NCBI GenBank assembly: GCA_023436715.1 | Contig: JAEZIJ010000011.1 | Span: 1-33,961, forward strand | Length of the DNA stretch: 33,961 bases | DNA from: Acidobacteriota bacterium | Lineage (GTDB): Bacteria > Acidobacteriota > Terriglobia > Bryobacterales > Bryobacteraceae | Reading direction: 5' to 3' | Shown here: positions 8,747 through 16,610 of the stretch, in pieces | How the letters are laid out: every line of letters starts with the position of its first letter | Position numbering within the stretch: the first letter of the stretch is position 1 | Notes under the pieces: model-generated | Databases searched by the model: none | Told to the model about the DNA's origin: nothing | Seen by the model: the letters and a program-made list of their open reading frames with translations, nothing else | Made by a program: the position numbers and the translations under genes

Positions 8747-9805
8747 GTGCACAGGGATCCCGTTTCCGGCATTTCAGCCGCCGCTCCTGAAGATACGCTC
8801 GCAGTCCGGCAGTTCCTGGCCGGTGTCTTTGAGGCTGACCTCGAAGCTCCTTCGCTCGCCCAGGACCTGATGGACTGGAAGTATCACCTGCCTCATCCGG
8901 AGTGGCCCGGCAGCCGCGCCTTTGTCCTCAGAAAGAATGGACGTCTGGCCGCCCACGTCGGCATTGTTCCGGTAACCTGGTTGACGCCTACCGGTCGCGC
9001 TGCCTGCGTCGTCCCAATCGACTGGGCAGCCGATTCGCTTATCCCCGGCGCGGGCGCGGTGCTGTACCGCAAGCTCAATAGCGTAGCCGGCACCGTCCTT
9101 CAGATCGGCGGAACGGACCAGGCGAGGAAAATGGTCGAGTTGCTCGGGCTCCGGCGCTGCGGTTCGCTCGATTTTTACGCCCACGTTGTGCGGCCCTGGC
9201 GGCAGCACAGGTTGCGGCCCGGACGGGACTGGAAAACACCGCTTCGCCTGGCGCGCAACTCCGTCTGGAGCCTTTCTCGTTTTGCCCGCGTGGCGGCGGG
9301 ATGGCAGGCAGAGCCGGTTTCAGCGTTCGACGACTCGATGCTCCCTCCCGCGACGCGGGATATCCAGGCGGCCTTCACGTTGCCCGCCCGCAGTGCGGCG
9401 TTGCTGAACTACATGCTGCGCTGCCCCGCGGCGGCGTTCCGGGGATACCGCCTCCTGGCGAATGGAAAACCGCGGGGCTTCTTCCTGCTCAGTTCGGTCG
9501 GCCCGCAAACCCGGATCGCGGACCTGTTCGTAAATTCGACCGCCCCCGCCGAGTGGACCGCGGCCTTCGCTCTGGCCGGCCGGGCCGCCAGGAATCTGCC
9601 CGAAACCTGCGAAATCGCCGCCGTATCGTCCACGCCCCTGGTGCGCCAGGCGCTCACCGCCAACGGTTTTCGCCCACGCGGCGGCGACCCCGCCTGGGTA
9701 TTCGACCCCTCTCAATTGCTTGATCCCGCGATTCCTCTCCGTCTAACCATGCTCGAGTGGGACGGCAGCTACCTGTACAACCCTGAAGACCCATTCCTGA
9801 GCTGA
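8747..9805 (+). CDS. GNAT-like acyltransferase-fold protein
   Basis: A 352-residue protein. The N-terminal part (about 15-140) reads as a GNAT-type fold: AVRQFLAGVF, then RAFVLRKNGRLAAHVGIVPV, then a GAGAVLYRKL segment in the place of the acetyl-CoA loop. The C-terminal half (about 200-350) repeats a similar pattern, ending LRLTMLEWDGSYLYNPEDPFL. Such proteins are often found near polysaccharide or PEP-CTERM genes, which fits the glycosyltransferase upstream and the PEP-CTERM gene downstream. The substrate is unknown. The start is GTG at 8747; no ATG is available before the conserved region, and there is no properly spaced ribosome-binding site. Confidence 0.7.
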   Translation: MHRDPVSGISAAAPEDTLAVRQFLAGVFEADLEAPSLAQDLMDWKYHLPHPEWPGSRAFVLRKNGRLAAHVGIVPVTWLTPTGRAACVVPIDWAADSLIPGAGAVLYRKLNSVAGTVLQIGGTDQARKMVELLGLRRCGSLDFYAHVVRPWRQHRLRPGRDWKTPLRLARNSVWSLSRFARVAAGWQAEPVSAFDDSMLPPATRDIQAAFTLPARSAALLNYMLRCPAAAFRGYRLLANGKPRGFFLLSSVGPQTRIADLFVNSTAPAEWTAAFALAGRAARNLPETCEIAAVSSTPLVRQALTANGFRPRGGDPAWVFDPSQLLDPAIPLRLTMLEWDGSYLYNPEDPFLS

Positions 9806-9919
9806 GTGCAATTTCAGAATTCGTTTACATTAATAACCGGTTCTCCGGGCGACAGAGCTGCATCCAACTGCAACAGCATCGCAGTATACGCGCGATTAAC
9901 CCATCAAGGAGGGTAACTG

Positions 9920-10582
9920 ATGCAAGTACACAAACTCACGCTCGTGCTCTTTGCGCTGTGCCTGGTTCTGGCCGCGCCGGCAGGAGCTTCAGTAATCTGG
10001 GATTTCGGCGGACCACCCGCCGGGCCCGTCGGTTCGAGCTCGTTAACCACAGACAGCGTCCCGCCGACCGGCATCCTGTTGACAGCTTACGGCTTCAACG
10101 CCGATAACACCCCTCACGAACTGTACCGGAAGGACGAAGGTTACAACGAGCACGGGCTCGGCCTCGTAGACACGCCGGATCACGAACTCACGTTGAATGG
10201 CATTGGCTTCGCCAATTACATTCAGATTGACGTGAGCCCGATCTACCGCAACTCCAGCAACGGCCAGATTCGCATTCAGAGCGCCACCGTAGACGAGTCG
10301 TGGGATTTGTGGGGAGTAAACACGCTCGGTGACCTGTCGGGGGCGGTGAGCCTGATCTCGGGCAGCACGGTGAACAACACGTTCGTCACGCTCCCGGATT
10401 GGGGCACGTACAAGTACTACGCTGTAACGACACACTTTGCGTCGGGAGCGGGACACCAGGACGACAACGTGCTGTTTGACGCGATTGCGGCCGACGTTCC
10501 GGAGCCGGTAAGCGTTGCGCTTGCAGGTGGCGGGTTGCTGCTTCTGATAGCATTCCGCCGGAGATTGCCTTCCCGCGGGTAA
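9920..10582 (+). CDS. PEP-CTERM sorting domain protein
   Basis: A 220-residue secreted protein. Residues 1-23 are a classical signal peptide ending APAGA. The body (24-190) is rich in Gly, Ser, Thr, Asn and Asp with beta-strand character, as in extracellular matrix proteins. The C-terminus is a complete PEP-CTERM signal: VPEP at 193-196, a hydrophobic helix (VSVALAGGGLLLLIAF), then a basic tail RRRLPSRG. Exosortase (EpsH/XrtA type) is expected to cleave here during export with exopolysaccharide; no exosortase gene is in the window. AAGGAGG at 9906-9912 is an ideal ribosome-binding site. A strong hairpin follows the stop. Confidence 0.9.
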   Translation: MQVHKLTLVLFALCLVLAAPAGASVIWDFGGPPAGPVGSSSLTTDSVPPTGILLTAYGFNADNTPHELYRKDEGYNEHGLGLVDTPDHELTLNGIGFANYIQIDVSPIYRNSSNGQIRIQSATVDESWDLWGVNTLGDLSGAVSLISGSTVNNTFVTLPDWGTYKYYAVTTHFASGAGHQDDNVLFDAIAADVPEPVSVALAGGGLLLLIAFRRRLPSRG

Positions 10583-10591
10583 TTCGCTGTT

Positions 10592-10619
10592 GTCAGGACC
10601 GGGTTCGCCCGGTCCTGAC
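10592..10619. terminator. Strong UUCG-loop hairpin, probable terminator
   Basis: The arms GTCAGGACCGGG (10592-10603) and CCCGGTCCTGAC (10608-10619) pair perfectly over 12 bp around a TTCG tetraloop. It sits between the convergent PEP-CTERM and SDR genes, 9 bp from each stop, and could end both transcripts. Neither side has a long U-tract. Confidence 0.8.
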
Positions 10620-10627
10620 TTCCCGTC

Positions 10628-11389
10628 CTACCGCGGCACACTGAGGGGCCACGTGGTACCCGCGGTGATCCCTCCATCCAGGTACAGAATCTGCCCGGTC
10701 ATGAAGTCGCTCGCCGCGCTCGCCAGGAAAATGGCGGTCCCCACCAGGTCCTGCGGCGAACCCAGCCGCGCCGCCGGCGTCCGCGCGAGAGCCCACTTCC
10801 TGATGTCCTCATTCGCCCACAGGACCGCATTCAGATCGGTGCGGATGAATCCCGGAGCGATCGCGTTTACCTGGATGCCGTACTCCGCCCACTCCACTGC
10901 CAGCGCGCGCGTCATCACTCCAACGGCACCCTTGCTCGCGCCGTACGGCACCATTCCGGCAAGGCTGAGGTGGGTGTGTATGCTCGCGACGTTGATCACT
11001 TTGCCGCTCTTTTGCTCCATCATCACGCGGCCGCACTCGCGAGCCATCACGAAGTTGCCCCGGATGTTGACGTTCAGGACCTCGTCCAGTTTATCGTCGG
11101 GAAAGGTTTCGGCCGCATGACGGAAGTTGACGCCGGCCACGTTGAACAACACGTCGATCCGGCCGAATCGCTTGACGATGTTCTCCACCGCGCGCCCGAC
11201 CTGCGCGCTGTCGGAAACGTCCAAGACCTCGTACGGCAGCCCGGTCGCCTTCAGCGAGTCCTCCGACCGCGAACTGACGACGACTCGGGCGCCTGCCTCA
11301 CTACATGCGTCCGCAATCGCCCGGCCTATCCCTCTGGATCCGCCGCTTACATGGACCACTTTATCTTTTACCGAAAATAAGTCGTTCAT
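10628..11389 (-). CDS. Short-chain dehydrogenase/reductase (SDR)
   Basis: A 253-residue classical SDR. The cofactor loop GGSRGIG is at 16-22, the structural NVAG at about 83-86, the catalytic Ser at about 136, and Tyr149-Lys153 lie in YGASK. The sequence resembles gluconate 5-dehydrogenase and 3-oxoacyl-ACP-reductase-like members; the substrate is not assignable. Arg40-Arg41-type basic residues after strand 2 (SSRSED) suggest NADP(H). The frame extends to GTG 11422, but the ATG at 11389 gives the normal N-terminus and follows a promoter-like sequence. It is divergent from cobA. Confidence 0.88.
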   Translation of the reverse strand: MNDLFSVKDKVVHVSGGSRGIGRAIADACSEAGARVVVSSRSEDSLKATGLPYEVLDVSDSAQVGRAVENIVKRFGRIDVLFNVAGVNFRHAAETFPDDKLDEVLNVNIRGNFVMARECGRVMMEQKSGKVINVASIHTHLSLAGMVPYGASKGAVGVMTRALAVEWAEYGIQVNAIAPGFIRTDLNAVLWANEDIRKWALARTPAARLGSPQDLVGTAIFLASAASDFMTGQILYLDGGITAGTTWPLSVPR

Positions 11390-11398
11390 CTTGAAAGG

Positions 11399-11466
11399 AT
11401 TGCCTCTATAGGATGCTACCACTCCAGCCGTAAATGGTCGCGGTCGGATTAATCTGCGTATTGCCT
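11399..11466. promoter_or_regulatory. Repeated ATTGCCT/CTATAG motifs and a palindrome in the SDR-cobA divergent region
   Basis: ATTGCCT occurs at 11399-11405 and again at 11460-11466, each followed by a CTATAG or ATAG element. Between them is the 8-bp palindrome GATTAATC (11447-11454). The repeats overlap the two divergent promoters, so a shared regulator could bind here. This is inferred from position only. Confidence 0.35.
11405..11434 (-). promoter_or_regulatory. Promoter of the SDR gene
   Basis: On the minus strand, TTTACG (11434-11429) and TATAGA (11410-11405) are separated by 18 nt. TATAGA lies 15 nt before the ATG at 11389, giving a short leader. Confidence 0.55.
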
Positions 11467-11487
11467 ATAGAGATTATGGTGTATACT
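11461..11487 (+). promoter_or_regulatory. Promoter of the sulfate assimilation operon
   Basis: TTGCCT (11461-11466) and TATACT (11482-11487) are separated by 15 nt. TATACT lies exactly 7 nt before the cobA ATG at 11495, so initiation would fall on or next to the start codon. No Shine-Dalgarno sequence is present, which supports a leaderless message. Confidence 0.6.
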
Positions 11488-11494
11488 CACTTCT

Positions 11495-12265
11495 ATGGAT
11501 AGCGGAGCAGGAAGCCGGCCGAAAGCCTACCTGGTGGGCGCCGGACCCGGCGACCCGGGCCTGCTGACCGTAAGGGCGCAGCAAATCCTCCGTTCCGCCG
11601 ACGTTATCCTTTACGACCGCCTGGTAAGCCCGGAAGTGCTCGCGACTGCAAATCCCGAAGCCGAATTCGTCTACGCGGGCAAGCATGCCGGGGAACAGGA
11701 CTCGGTGCAGCCGTGGATCATGGAGCAAATGATCGCCCACGCCCGGCGAGGCCGGGTTGTCGTGCGGCTCAAGGGCGGCGATCCCTGCGTGTTCGCCCGC
11801 GGAGGCGAGGAGTGGGGCGTCCTCCGCGAGCATGGAATCGACGTGGAGATAGTGCCGGGCCTGAGCTCGGCGATAGCCGTCCCCGGTCTCGCGGGCATTC
11901 CGGTCACCTACCGTGGAGTGGCCCGCGGTTTCGCCGTTATTACCGGGCACTGCCGCAGTGACGAGGATACCGATTGGACGCGCTATGCCCGCGTCGACAC
12001 GCTCATTATCCTTATGGGGGTCTCCGAGCGCGCACGGATTGCACGCGATCTGATCGAAGGCGGACGGAGCGCCGCGGAACCAGCCGCGTTTATCGAGCGC
12101 GGCTCGACGCCGGAAGAACGAATCGTAGTGGCGACACTGGGGGAAGTCGCCGATGGGCGCGTGGAAGTGGAATCCCCCGCTGTGTTCGTCGTCGGGGAAG
12201 TTGTGCGCGTCCGCGAGCAACTGCTCGAATCCGTGTGCGCCGTGCCGCGCGCACTTGCCTGTTGA
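11495..12265 (+). CDS. cobA: Uroporphyrinogen-III C-methyltransferase
   Basis: A 256-residue SUMT. VGAGPGDPGLLT with GAGPGD at 15-20, YDRLVSPEVL and RLKGGDPCVFARGGEE at 91-106 are the signature motifs. It uses two SAM to make precorrin-2 from uroporphyrinogen III. Here it should feed siroheme synthesis together with the Met8-like protein at 16607. The length matches stand-alone SUMT, so the two activities of CysG are split over two genes. It is the first gene of the sulfate operon, 18 bp ahead of cysD. Confidence 0.94.
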   Translation: MDSGAGSRPKAYLVGAGPGDPGLLTVRAQQILRSADVILYDRLVSPEVLATANPEAEFVYAGKHAGEQDSVQPWIMEQMIAHARRGRVVVRLKGGDPCVFARGGEEWGVLREHGIDVEIVPGLSSAIAVPGLAGIPVTYRGVARGFAVITGHCRSDEDTDWTRYARVDTLIILMGVSERARIARDLIEGGRSAAEPAAFIERGSTPEERIVVATLGEVADGRVEVESPAVFVVGEVVRVREQLLESVCAVPRALAC

Positions 12266-12283
12266 TTCGCCGCGAGGAGACTC

Positions 12284-13219
12284 ATGCTTCAAACACAAGC
12301 GACACCCGATTACTCCCCCGCCGGCTTCGAGGGGCACCTGAGAGTTCTCGAAGCCGAAAGCATTCACATCTTGCGGGAAGTGGTTGCCGAATTTGCCAGG
12401 CCGGTGATGCTTTACTCCATCGGAAAGGATTCCTCGGTCATGCTGCGGCTGGCGCAGAAGGCGTTCTATCCCGGCAAACTGCCATTCCCGCTGCTGCACG
12501 TCGATACCAGCTATAAGTTCCGGGAGATGATTGAATTCCGGGACCGCATGGCGGCCGGGATCGGCGCGAAGCTGATCGTCCACACGAATCGCGCCGCGCT
12601 CGAGGAAGGCGCGAATCCGTTCCGGCTGGGCACACAGAAGTGCTGCGGACTGCTCAAAACCCGCGCCCTGCTCGACGCCCTCAAGGAAAACGGTTTCGAC
12701 GCCGCGTTCGGCGGCGCGCGCCGCGAGGAAGAGAAATCGCGCGCGAAGGAGCGCATCTTCTCCTTTCGCGACGCGCTGGGCCAGTGGGACCCGAGAAACC
12801 AGCGCCCCGAACTCTGGAACCTGTTCAACAGCCGCATCGATAAAGGCGAGAGCATCCGCGTGTTCCCGCTTTCGAACTGGACCGAACTGGACGTGTGGCA
12901 CTACATACACCTCGAGAACATCCCCGTCGTGCCGCTCTACTTTGCGAAGCCACGCCCCATGCTCGTGCGGGGCGGAACGCTGATCCCGGTCGAGCACGAC
13001 ATCCCGCGCCAACCCGGCGAGGAACCGCAAATGGTCATGTGCCGCATGCGTTCGCTCGGCTGCACGCCTTGCACGGGCGCTATCCATTCCACTGCCGACA
13101 CCGTGCCCAAGATCATCGCCGAACTCGTAGGGTTCCGGCGCTCGGAGCGGGAGAACCGGGTGATCGATCACGATCAGGACGGGTCGATGGAAATCAAGAA
13201 GCGCGAGGGGTACTTCTGA
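12284..13219 (+). CDS. cysD: Sulfate adenylyltransferase subunit 2
   Basis: A 311-residue ATP-sulfurylase catalytic subunit of the PAPS-reductase/PP-loop family. The PP-loop SIGKDSS is at 45-51; LLHVDTSYKFREM, GGARREEEKSRAKER and the C-terminal RSLGCTPCTGAI and DHDQDGSMEIKKREGYF are hallmarks. With CysN it forms APS and pyrophosphate from ATP and sulfate, driven by GTP hydrolysis. GAGGAG at 12274-12279 is a close ribosome-binding site. Its stop overlaps the cysN ATG by one base (TGATG), indicating coupled translation of the two subunits. Confidence 0.96.
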   Translation: MLQTQATPDYSPAGFEGHLRVLEAESIHILREVVAEFARPVMLYSIGKDSSVMLRLAQKAFYPGKLPFPLLHVDTSYKFREMIEFRDRMAAGIGAKLIVHTNRAALEEGANPFRLGTQKCCGLLKTRALLDALKENGFDAAFGGARREEEKSRAKERIFSFRDALGQWDPRNQRPELWNLFNSRIDKGESIRVFPLSNWTELDVWHYIHLENIPVVPLYFAKPRPMLVRGGTLIPVEHDIPRQPGEEPQMVMCRMRSLGCTPCTGAIHSTADTVPKIIAELVGFRRSERENRVIDHDQDGSMEIKKREGYF

Positions 13220-14970
13220 TGGCTCAGACGACGCCGGCTGTGCCCGCCGAAGACATACGGGAGTTCCTCGACCGCGATCGCGAGAAAGACCTGCTGCGGT
13301 TCACGACCGCCGGCAGCGTCGACGACGGCAAGAGCACGTTGATTGGCCGCCTGCTGCATGATTCCAAGTCGGTCTACGAGGACCAACTGGCGGCGGTAAG
13401 GAATTCCACCGTGAACCGGTCCACGGGGCCGATTGATTTCTCGCTGCTCACGGACGGGCTGAGGGCCGAGCGCGAGCAGGGCATCACGATTGACGTCGCC
13501 TACCGGTACTTCTCCACCGCGAAGCGCAAGTTCATCATCGCAGACACGCCGGGGCACGAGCAGTACACGCGCAACATGGCGACCGGTGCGTCCACGGCGG
13601 ACCTTGCCATCGTGCTCATCGATGCTCGAAACGGCGTTCTGCCGCAATCGCGCCGGCACGCGTATATCGCCGCTCTGCTCGGCATCCCGCACATCGTCGT
13701 GGCCGTGAACAAGATGGACCTGGTGGACTTCAGCCACGAGGTGTTCGACCGCATACGAGACGAGTTCCAGGACCACCTGCGACGGCTCGACGTGGACGGC
13801 GCGCGGTTCATTCCTCTCAGCGCCCTGGAAGGCGACAACGTCGTCACACGGAGCGGCAGGACGCCCTGGTACGGCGGCGAGAGCCTGCTCGAACATCTCG
13901 AAACCGTGCAGGTCGCGCGCCCGGCTGGTTCCGGCCCGCTACGGTTTCCGGTGCAGTACGTACTCCGGCCGGACGCGGTGTTTCGAGGCTACGCAGGCCA
14001 GGTGGCCTCCGGCACGGTGCGCCCCGGCGACGCGTTAATGGTCCTTCCGTCGGGCCGCACCACCACGGTGCGGTCGATTCCGGCCTATGAGGGGGACCTG
14101 CCCTCCGCGGCACCGCCGGTGTCCGTTTCGCTCTGCCTCGAACACGAGCTCGATATCAGCCGCGGCGACATGCTGGTCGATCCCAGGCGCCCGCCGCATG
14201 TTTCGCGCCGCATCGAAGCCAGGCTCGTCTGGCTGCACGAGCGTCCGCTGAAGCTCGCGAGCAACTACCTTCTGAAGCACACCACCCAGCTCATAGCCGG
14301 CGCCGTCACGAGCCTGCATCACCGCGTGGACGTCAATACGCTTGCCGCCGAGCCGGTCGAGACGCTCGAAATGAACGACATTGGCGCGGTCACAATCGAA
14401 GCCAACCGGCCGCTCTACTTCGATTCCTACCGGACGAACCGCGCGACCGGTTCCTTCATCCTCATCGACCCGCTTGCGAACGCGACTGTCGCTGCCGGGA
14501 TGATAGATGAACCGCCGCGACGCGACGAGGAAACGCGGGCAGCATTCCGCGAAATCGAGTTTCGCTCGAGCCGGCTGACTCCGGCGGAAAGGCACGCCCG
14601 GGCCGGCCACCTTCCGGCCGTAGTCTGGCTTACGGGCCGCGAGGAACTCGCCTATCTATTGGAGGCCACGCTGTTCGAGCGCGGTTTGCAGGTGCACGTG
14701 GTTGCCGAACACGTAGAGACGCGCATCCTCCCCGAACTGGCTCAACTGCTCGATGCCGCCGGCCTGATCACGATCTTCTGCACTTCGACGCGGGATACCG
14801 GAGAGAGGGACCGCGCCAGGGAACTCGTCGGCGCGGAGAGGTTCATCGATTATGACCCGGAGTCGCTGGAATCAAACGACGGGAGCGCGGCCGGGCAGAT
14901 TTGCGCCGAACTGGAGCGGCGCGGAGTCACACCGCGGCCTGACCGGTTCCTGGGAGGCGAAGGCATCTGA
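13219..14970 (+). CDS. cysN: Sulfate adenylyltransferase subunit 1 with degenerate APS-kinase-like C-terminal domain
   Basis: A 583-residue protein. Residues 20-440 are CysN: P-loop GSVDDGKST (32-40), DTPGH (109-113), NKMD (164-167), then the beta-barrel domains. E. coli CysN ends near 475, so about 110 residues are extra. Residues 466-583 align by eye with the APS kinase domain of NodQ/CysNC fusions: PAVVWLTG, a helix ending FERGLQVHVV, LDAAGLITIF, then ERDRARELVG. In true kinases WxTG leads into the P-loop GLSGAGKST; here it is GREELAYLL, so the nucleotide loop is gone, and the domain is shortened. It is therefore unlikely to phosphorylate APS. The frame is open upstream to 12895, but the ATG at 13219 overlapping the cysD stop gives the right N-terminus. 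Confidence 0.95.
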   Translation: MAQTTPAVPAEDIREFLDRDREKDLLRFTTAGSVDDGKSTLIGRLLHDSKSVYEDQLAAVRNSTVNRSTGPIDFSLLTDGLRAEREQGITIDVAYRYFSTAKRKFIIADTPGHEQYTRNMATGASTADLAIVLIDARNGVLPQSRRHAYIAALLGIPHIVVAVNKMDLVDFSHEVFDRIRDEFQDHLRRLDVDGARFIPLSALEGDNVVTRSGRTPWYGGESLLEHLETVQVARPAGSGPLRFPVQYVLRPDAVFRGYAGQVASGTVRPGDALMVLPSGRTTTVRSIPAYEGDLPSAAPPVSVSLCLEHELDISRGDMLVDPRRPPHVSRRIEARLVWLHERPLKLASNYLLKHTTQLIAGAVTSLHHRVDVNTLAAEPVETLEMNDIGAVTIEANRPLYFDSYRTNRATGSFILIDPLANATVAAGMIDEPPRRDEETRAAFREIEFRSSRLTPAERHARAGHLPAVVWLTGREELAYLLEATLFERGLQVHVVAEHVETRILPELAQLLDAAGLITIFCTSTRDTGERDRARELVGAERFIDYDPESLESNDGSAAGQICAELERRGVTPRPDRFLGGEGI

Positions 14971-16610
14971 TGGATAGGACACGCGAGCGCTCCTCCGCGG
15001 AGCGAGTCAAAGAAGAGAGCCGCCACCTGCGGGGGACCATCCTCGAAGAGCTGGCGTTGGAGACGCCGAACTTCTCCAAAGAGACGGTTCAAATTCTGAA
15101 GTTTCACGGCATCTATCAGCAGTCCGACCGCGAAGCGCGCAAGGCCGGCGTGACCGATTACAGCTCGATGGTCCGCGTGGGCGTCCCCGGAGGCGTGCTC
15201 ACGGCCTCGCAGTACCTGGTGATGGACTGCCTGGCGGACGAGGCCGGTGACGGCGGGCTCCGAATCACCACGCGACAGGACGTTCAGTTCCACCGTGCGA
15301 AAAAGGCCGACCTGCGCCACCTGATCTCAACCCTGAATCGCAATCTGCTGAGCACGCTTGCCGCCTGCGGCGACGTGGTCCGGAACGTTACCTGCTGCCC
15401 GGCGCCGCACGCCGGCCCGGTGCGAGCGGAACTGCAAAAACGCGCGCTTGAACTCTCCCGGAGGCTCAAGCCGAAAACGCGCGCCTACTACCAAATCTGG
15501 GTGGATGGCGAAAAGGCCATCTCCGCGGAATCGGAAGAGGAGCCGCTGTACGGGGCGCAGTACCTGCCGCGAAAGTTCAAAATCGGCTTCGCGCCGCCGC
15601 GGGACAACTGCATCGACGTATACAGCAACGATATCGGCATCGTGCCGGTCTGCCGCGGGGACGTGATAGAGGGATTCACTCTGTTGGCCGGCGGCGGGCT
15701 GGGTATGAGCCCGGGAGCAAAGGCCACTCATCCGCGCCTGGCCGATCCGGTATGCACCGTGCCGCCCGACCTGCTCGAACAGGCCGTCGAGGCCTGCGTC
15801 GCCATCCACCGCGACTACGGGAATCGGAACGACCGCAAGCTGGCGCGCCTCAAATACGTCCTCGACGACTGGGGCGCGGAACGCTTTCGCCGCGAGCTGG
15901 AATCGCGTTTGGGAACGGGACTGGCCAGCCCTGCGGAGCTAGAATGGAACGAAGGGGCTGATCACCTCGGTTGGCAGTGGCAGGACGAGACCTGTTTCTA
16001 TCTGGGGTTGTACGTACCGAGTGGTCGCATCAGGGGAGCACTGCGCGAATGCCTGCGAGAGATCGTCTCCACCTTCCAGCCGGGCGTTCGATTCACGGCC
16101 CAGCAGAACATTCTCCTCACAGATATCCCGTCCGGCCGCCGCGCGGACATCGAGCGCGTGCTGCGCAAGTTCGACGTGCGTCTGCCGTCACAACTACTGC
16201 CGGTCGTGCGAGAAGCACTTGCCTGCCCCGCCCTGCCCACCTGCGGCCTGGCGATCACCGAGGCCGAGCGCGTTCTGCCGGAAGTGCTGGCGGACCTGGA
16301 GCGCACACTCGGCGAAGCGGGCCTGCGCGAACTCCCGCTTGCCGTACGCATCACCGGTTGCCCGAACGGTTGCGCCCGGCCGTACACCGCGGAAATCGGC
16401 ATTGTCGGCCAGAGCGTGAATCTCTACTCCATCTATCTCGGAGGTTCGCATCTAGGCCTGAGGCTCGGAACGGTTTTCGCGGACCGCGTCCCCAGGGATC
16501 GGATCGGCGCGACGCTGCGCCCGATCTTCTTGATGTTTCGCGAAAGGGCCAACCCGGGCGAGCGCTTCGGCGATTTCTGCCACCGTACCCTGAACGGAGC
16601 CCGACCGTGA
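14970..16610 (+). CDS. sir: Siroheme-dependent sulfite (or nitrite) reductase, ferredoxin type
   Basis: A 546-residue nitrite/sulfite reductase. Two ferredoxin-like half-domains are followed by the siroheme/[4Fe-4S] ligands Cys419, Cys425, Cys464 and Cys468 (CPALPTC and GCPNGC, spacing C-x5-C-x38-C-x3-C). The basic RITTRQDVQFH segment (about 98-108) is the conserved substrate/siroheme region. The six-electron reduction of sulfite to sulfide is expected from the operon context; nitrite cannot be excluded by sequence. No flavoprotein subunit (cysJ) is present, so ferredoxin is the likely donor. The ATG overlaps the cysN stop by one base, and its own stop overlaps the next GTG by 4 bp. Confidence 0.93.
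   Translation: MDRTRERSSAERVKEESRHLRGTILEELALETPNFSKETVQILKFHGIYQQSDREARKAGVTDYSSMVRVGVPGGVLTASQYLVMDCLADEAGDGGLRITTRQDVQFHRAKKADLRHLISTLNRNLLSTLAACGDVVRNVTCCPAPHAGPVRAELQKRALELSRRLKPKTRAYYQIWVDGEKAISAESEEEPLYGAQYLPRKFKIGFAPPRDNCIDVYSNDIGIVPVCRGDVIEGFTLLAGGGLGMSPGAKATHPRLADPVCTVPPDLLEQAVEACVAIHRDYGNRNDRKLARLKYVLDDWGAERFRRELESRLGTGLASPAELEWNEGADHLGWQWQDETCFYLGLYVPSGRIRGALRECLREIVSTFQPGVRFTAQQNILLTDIPSGRRADIERVLRKFDVRLPSQLLPVVREALACPALPTCGLAITEAERVLPEVLADLERTLGEAGLRELPLAVRITGCPNGCARPYTAEIGIVGQSVNLYSIYLGGSHLGLRLGTVFADRVPRDRIGATLRPIFLMFRERANPGERFGDFCHRTLNGARP

Noticed and set aside
11474..13171. 565-codon open frame on the minus strand across cobA and cysD
   Set aside because: It lies antisense to two certain genes in a GC-rich region where antisense frames stay open; the translation shows no recognisable family and is rich in His, Asp and Arg, typical of a shadow frame.
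12895..13218. Upstream extension of the cysN frame
   Set aside because: It overlaps cysD in another frame; the proper CysN N-terminus begins at ATG 13219 in a TGATG overlap.
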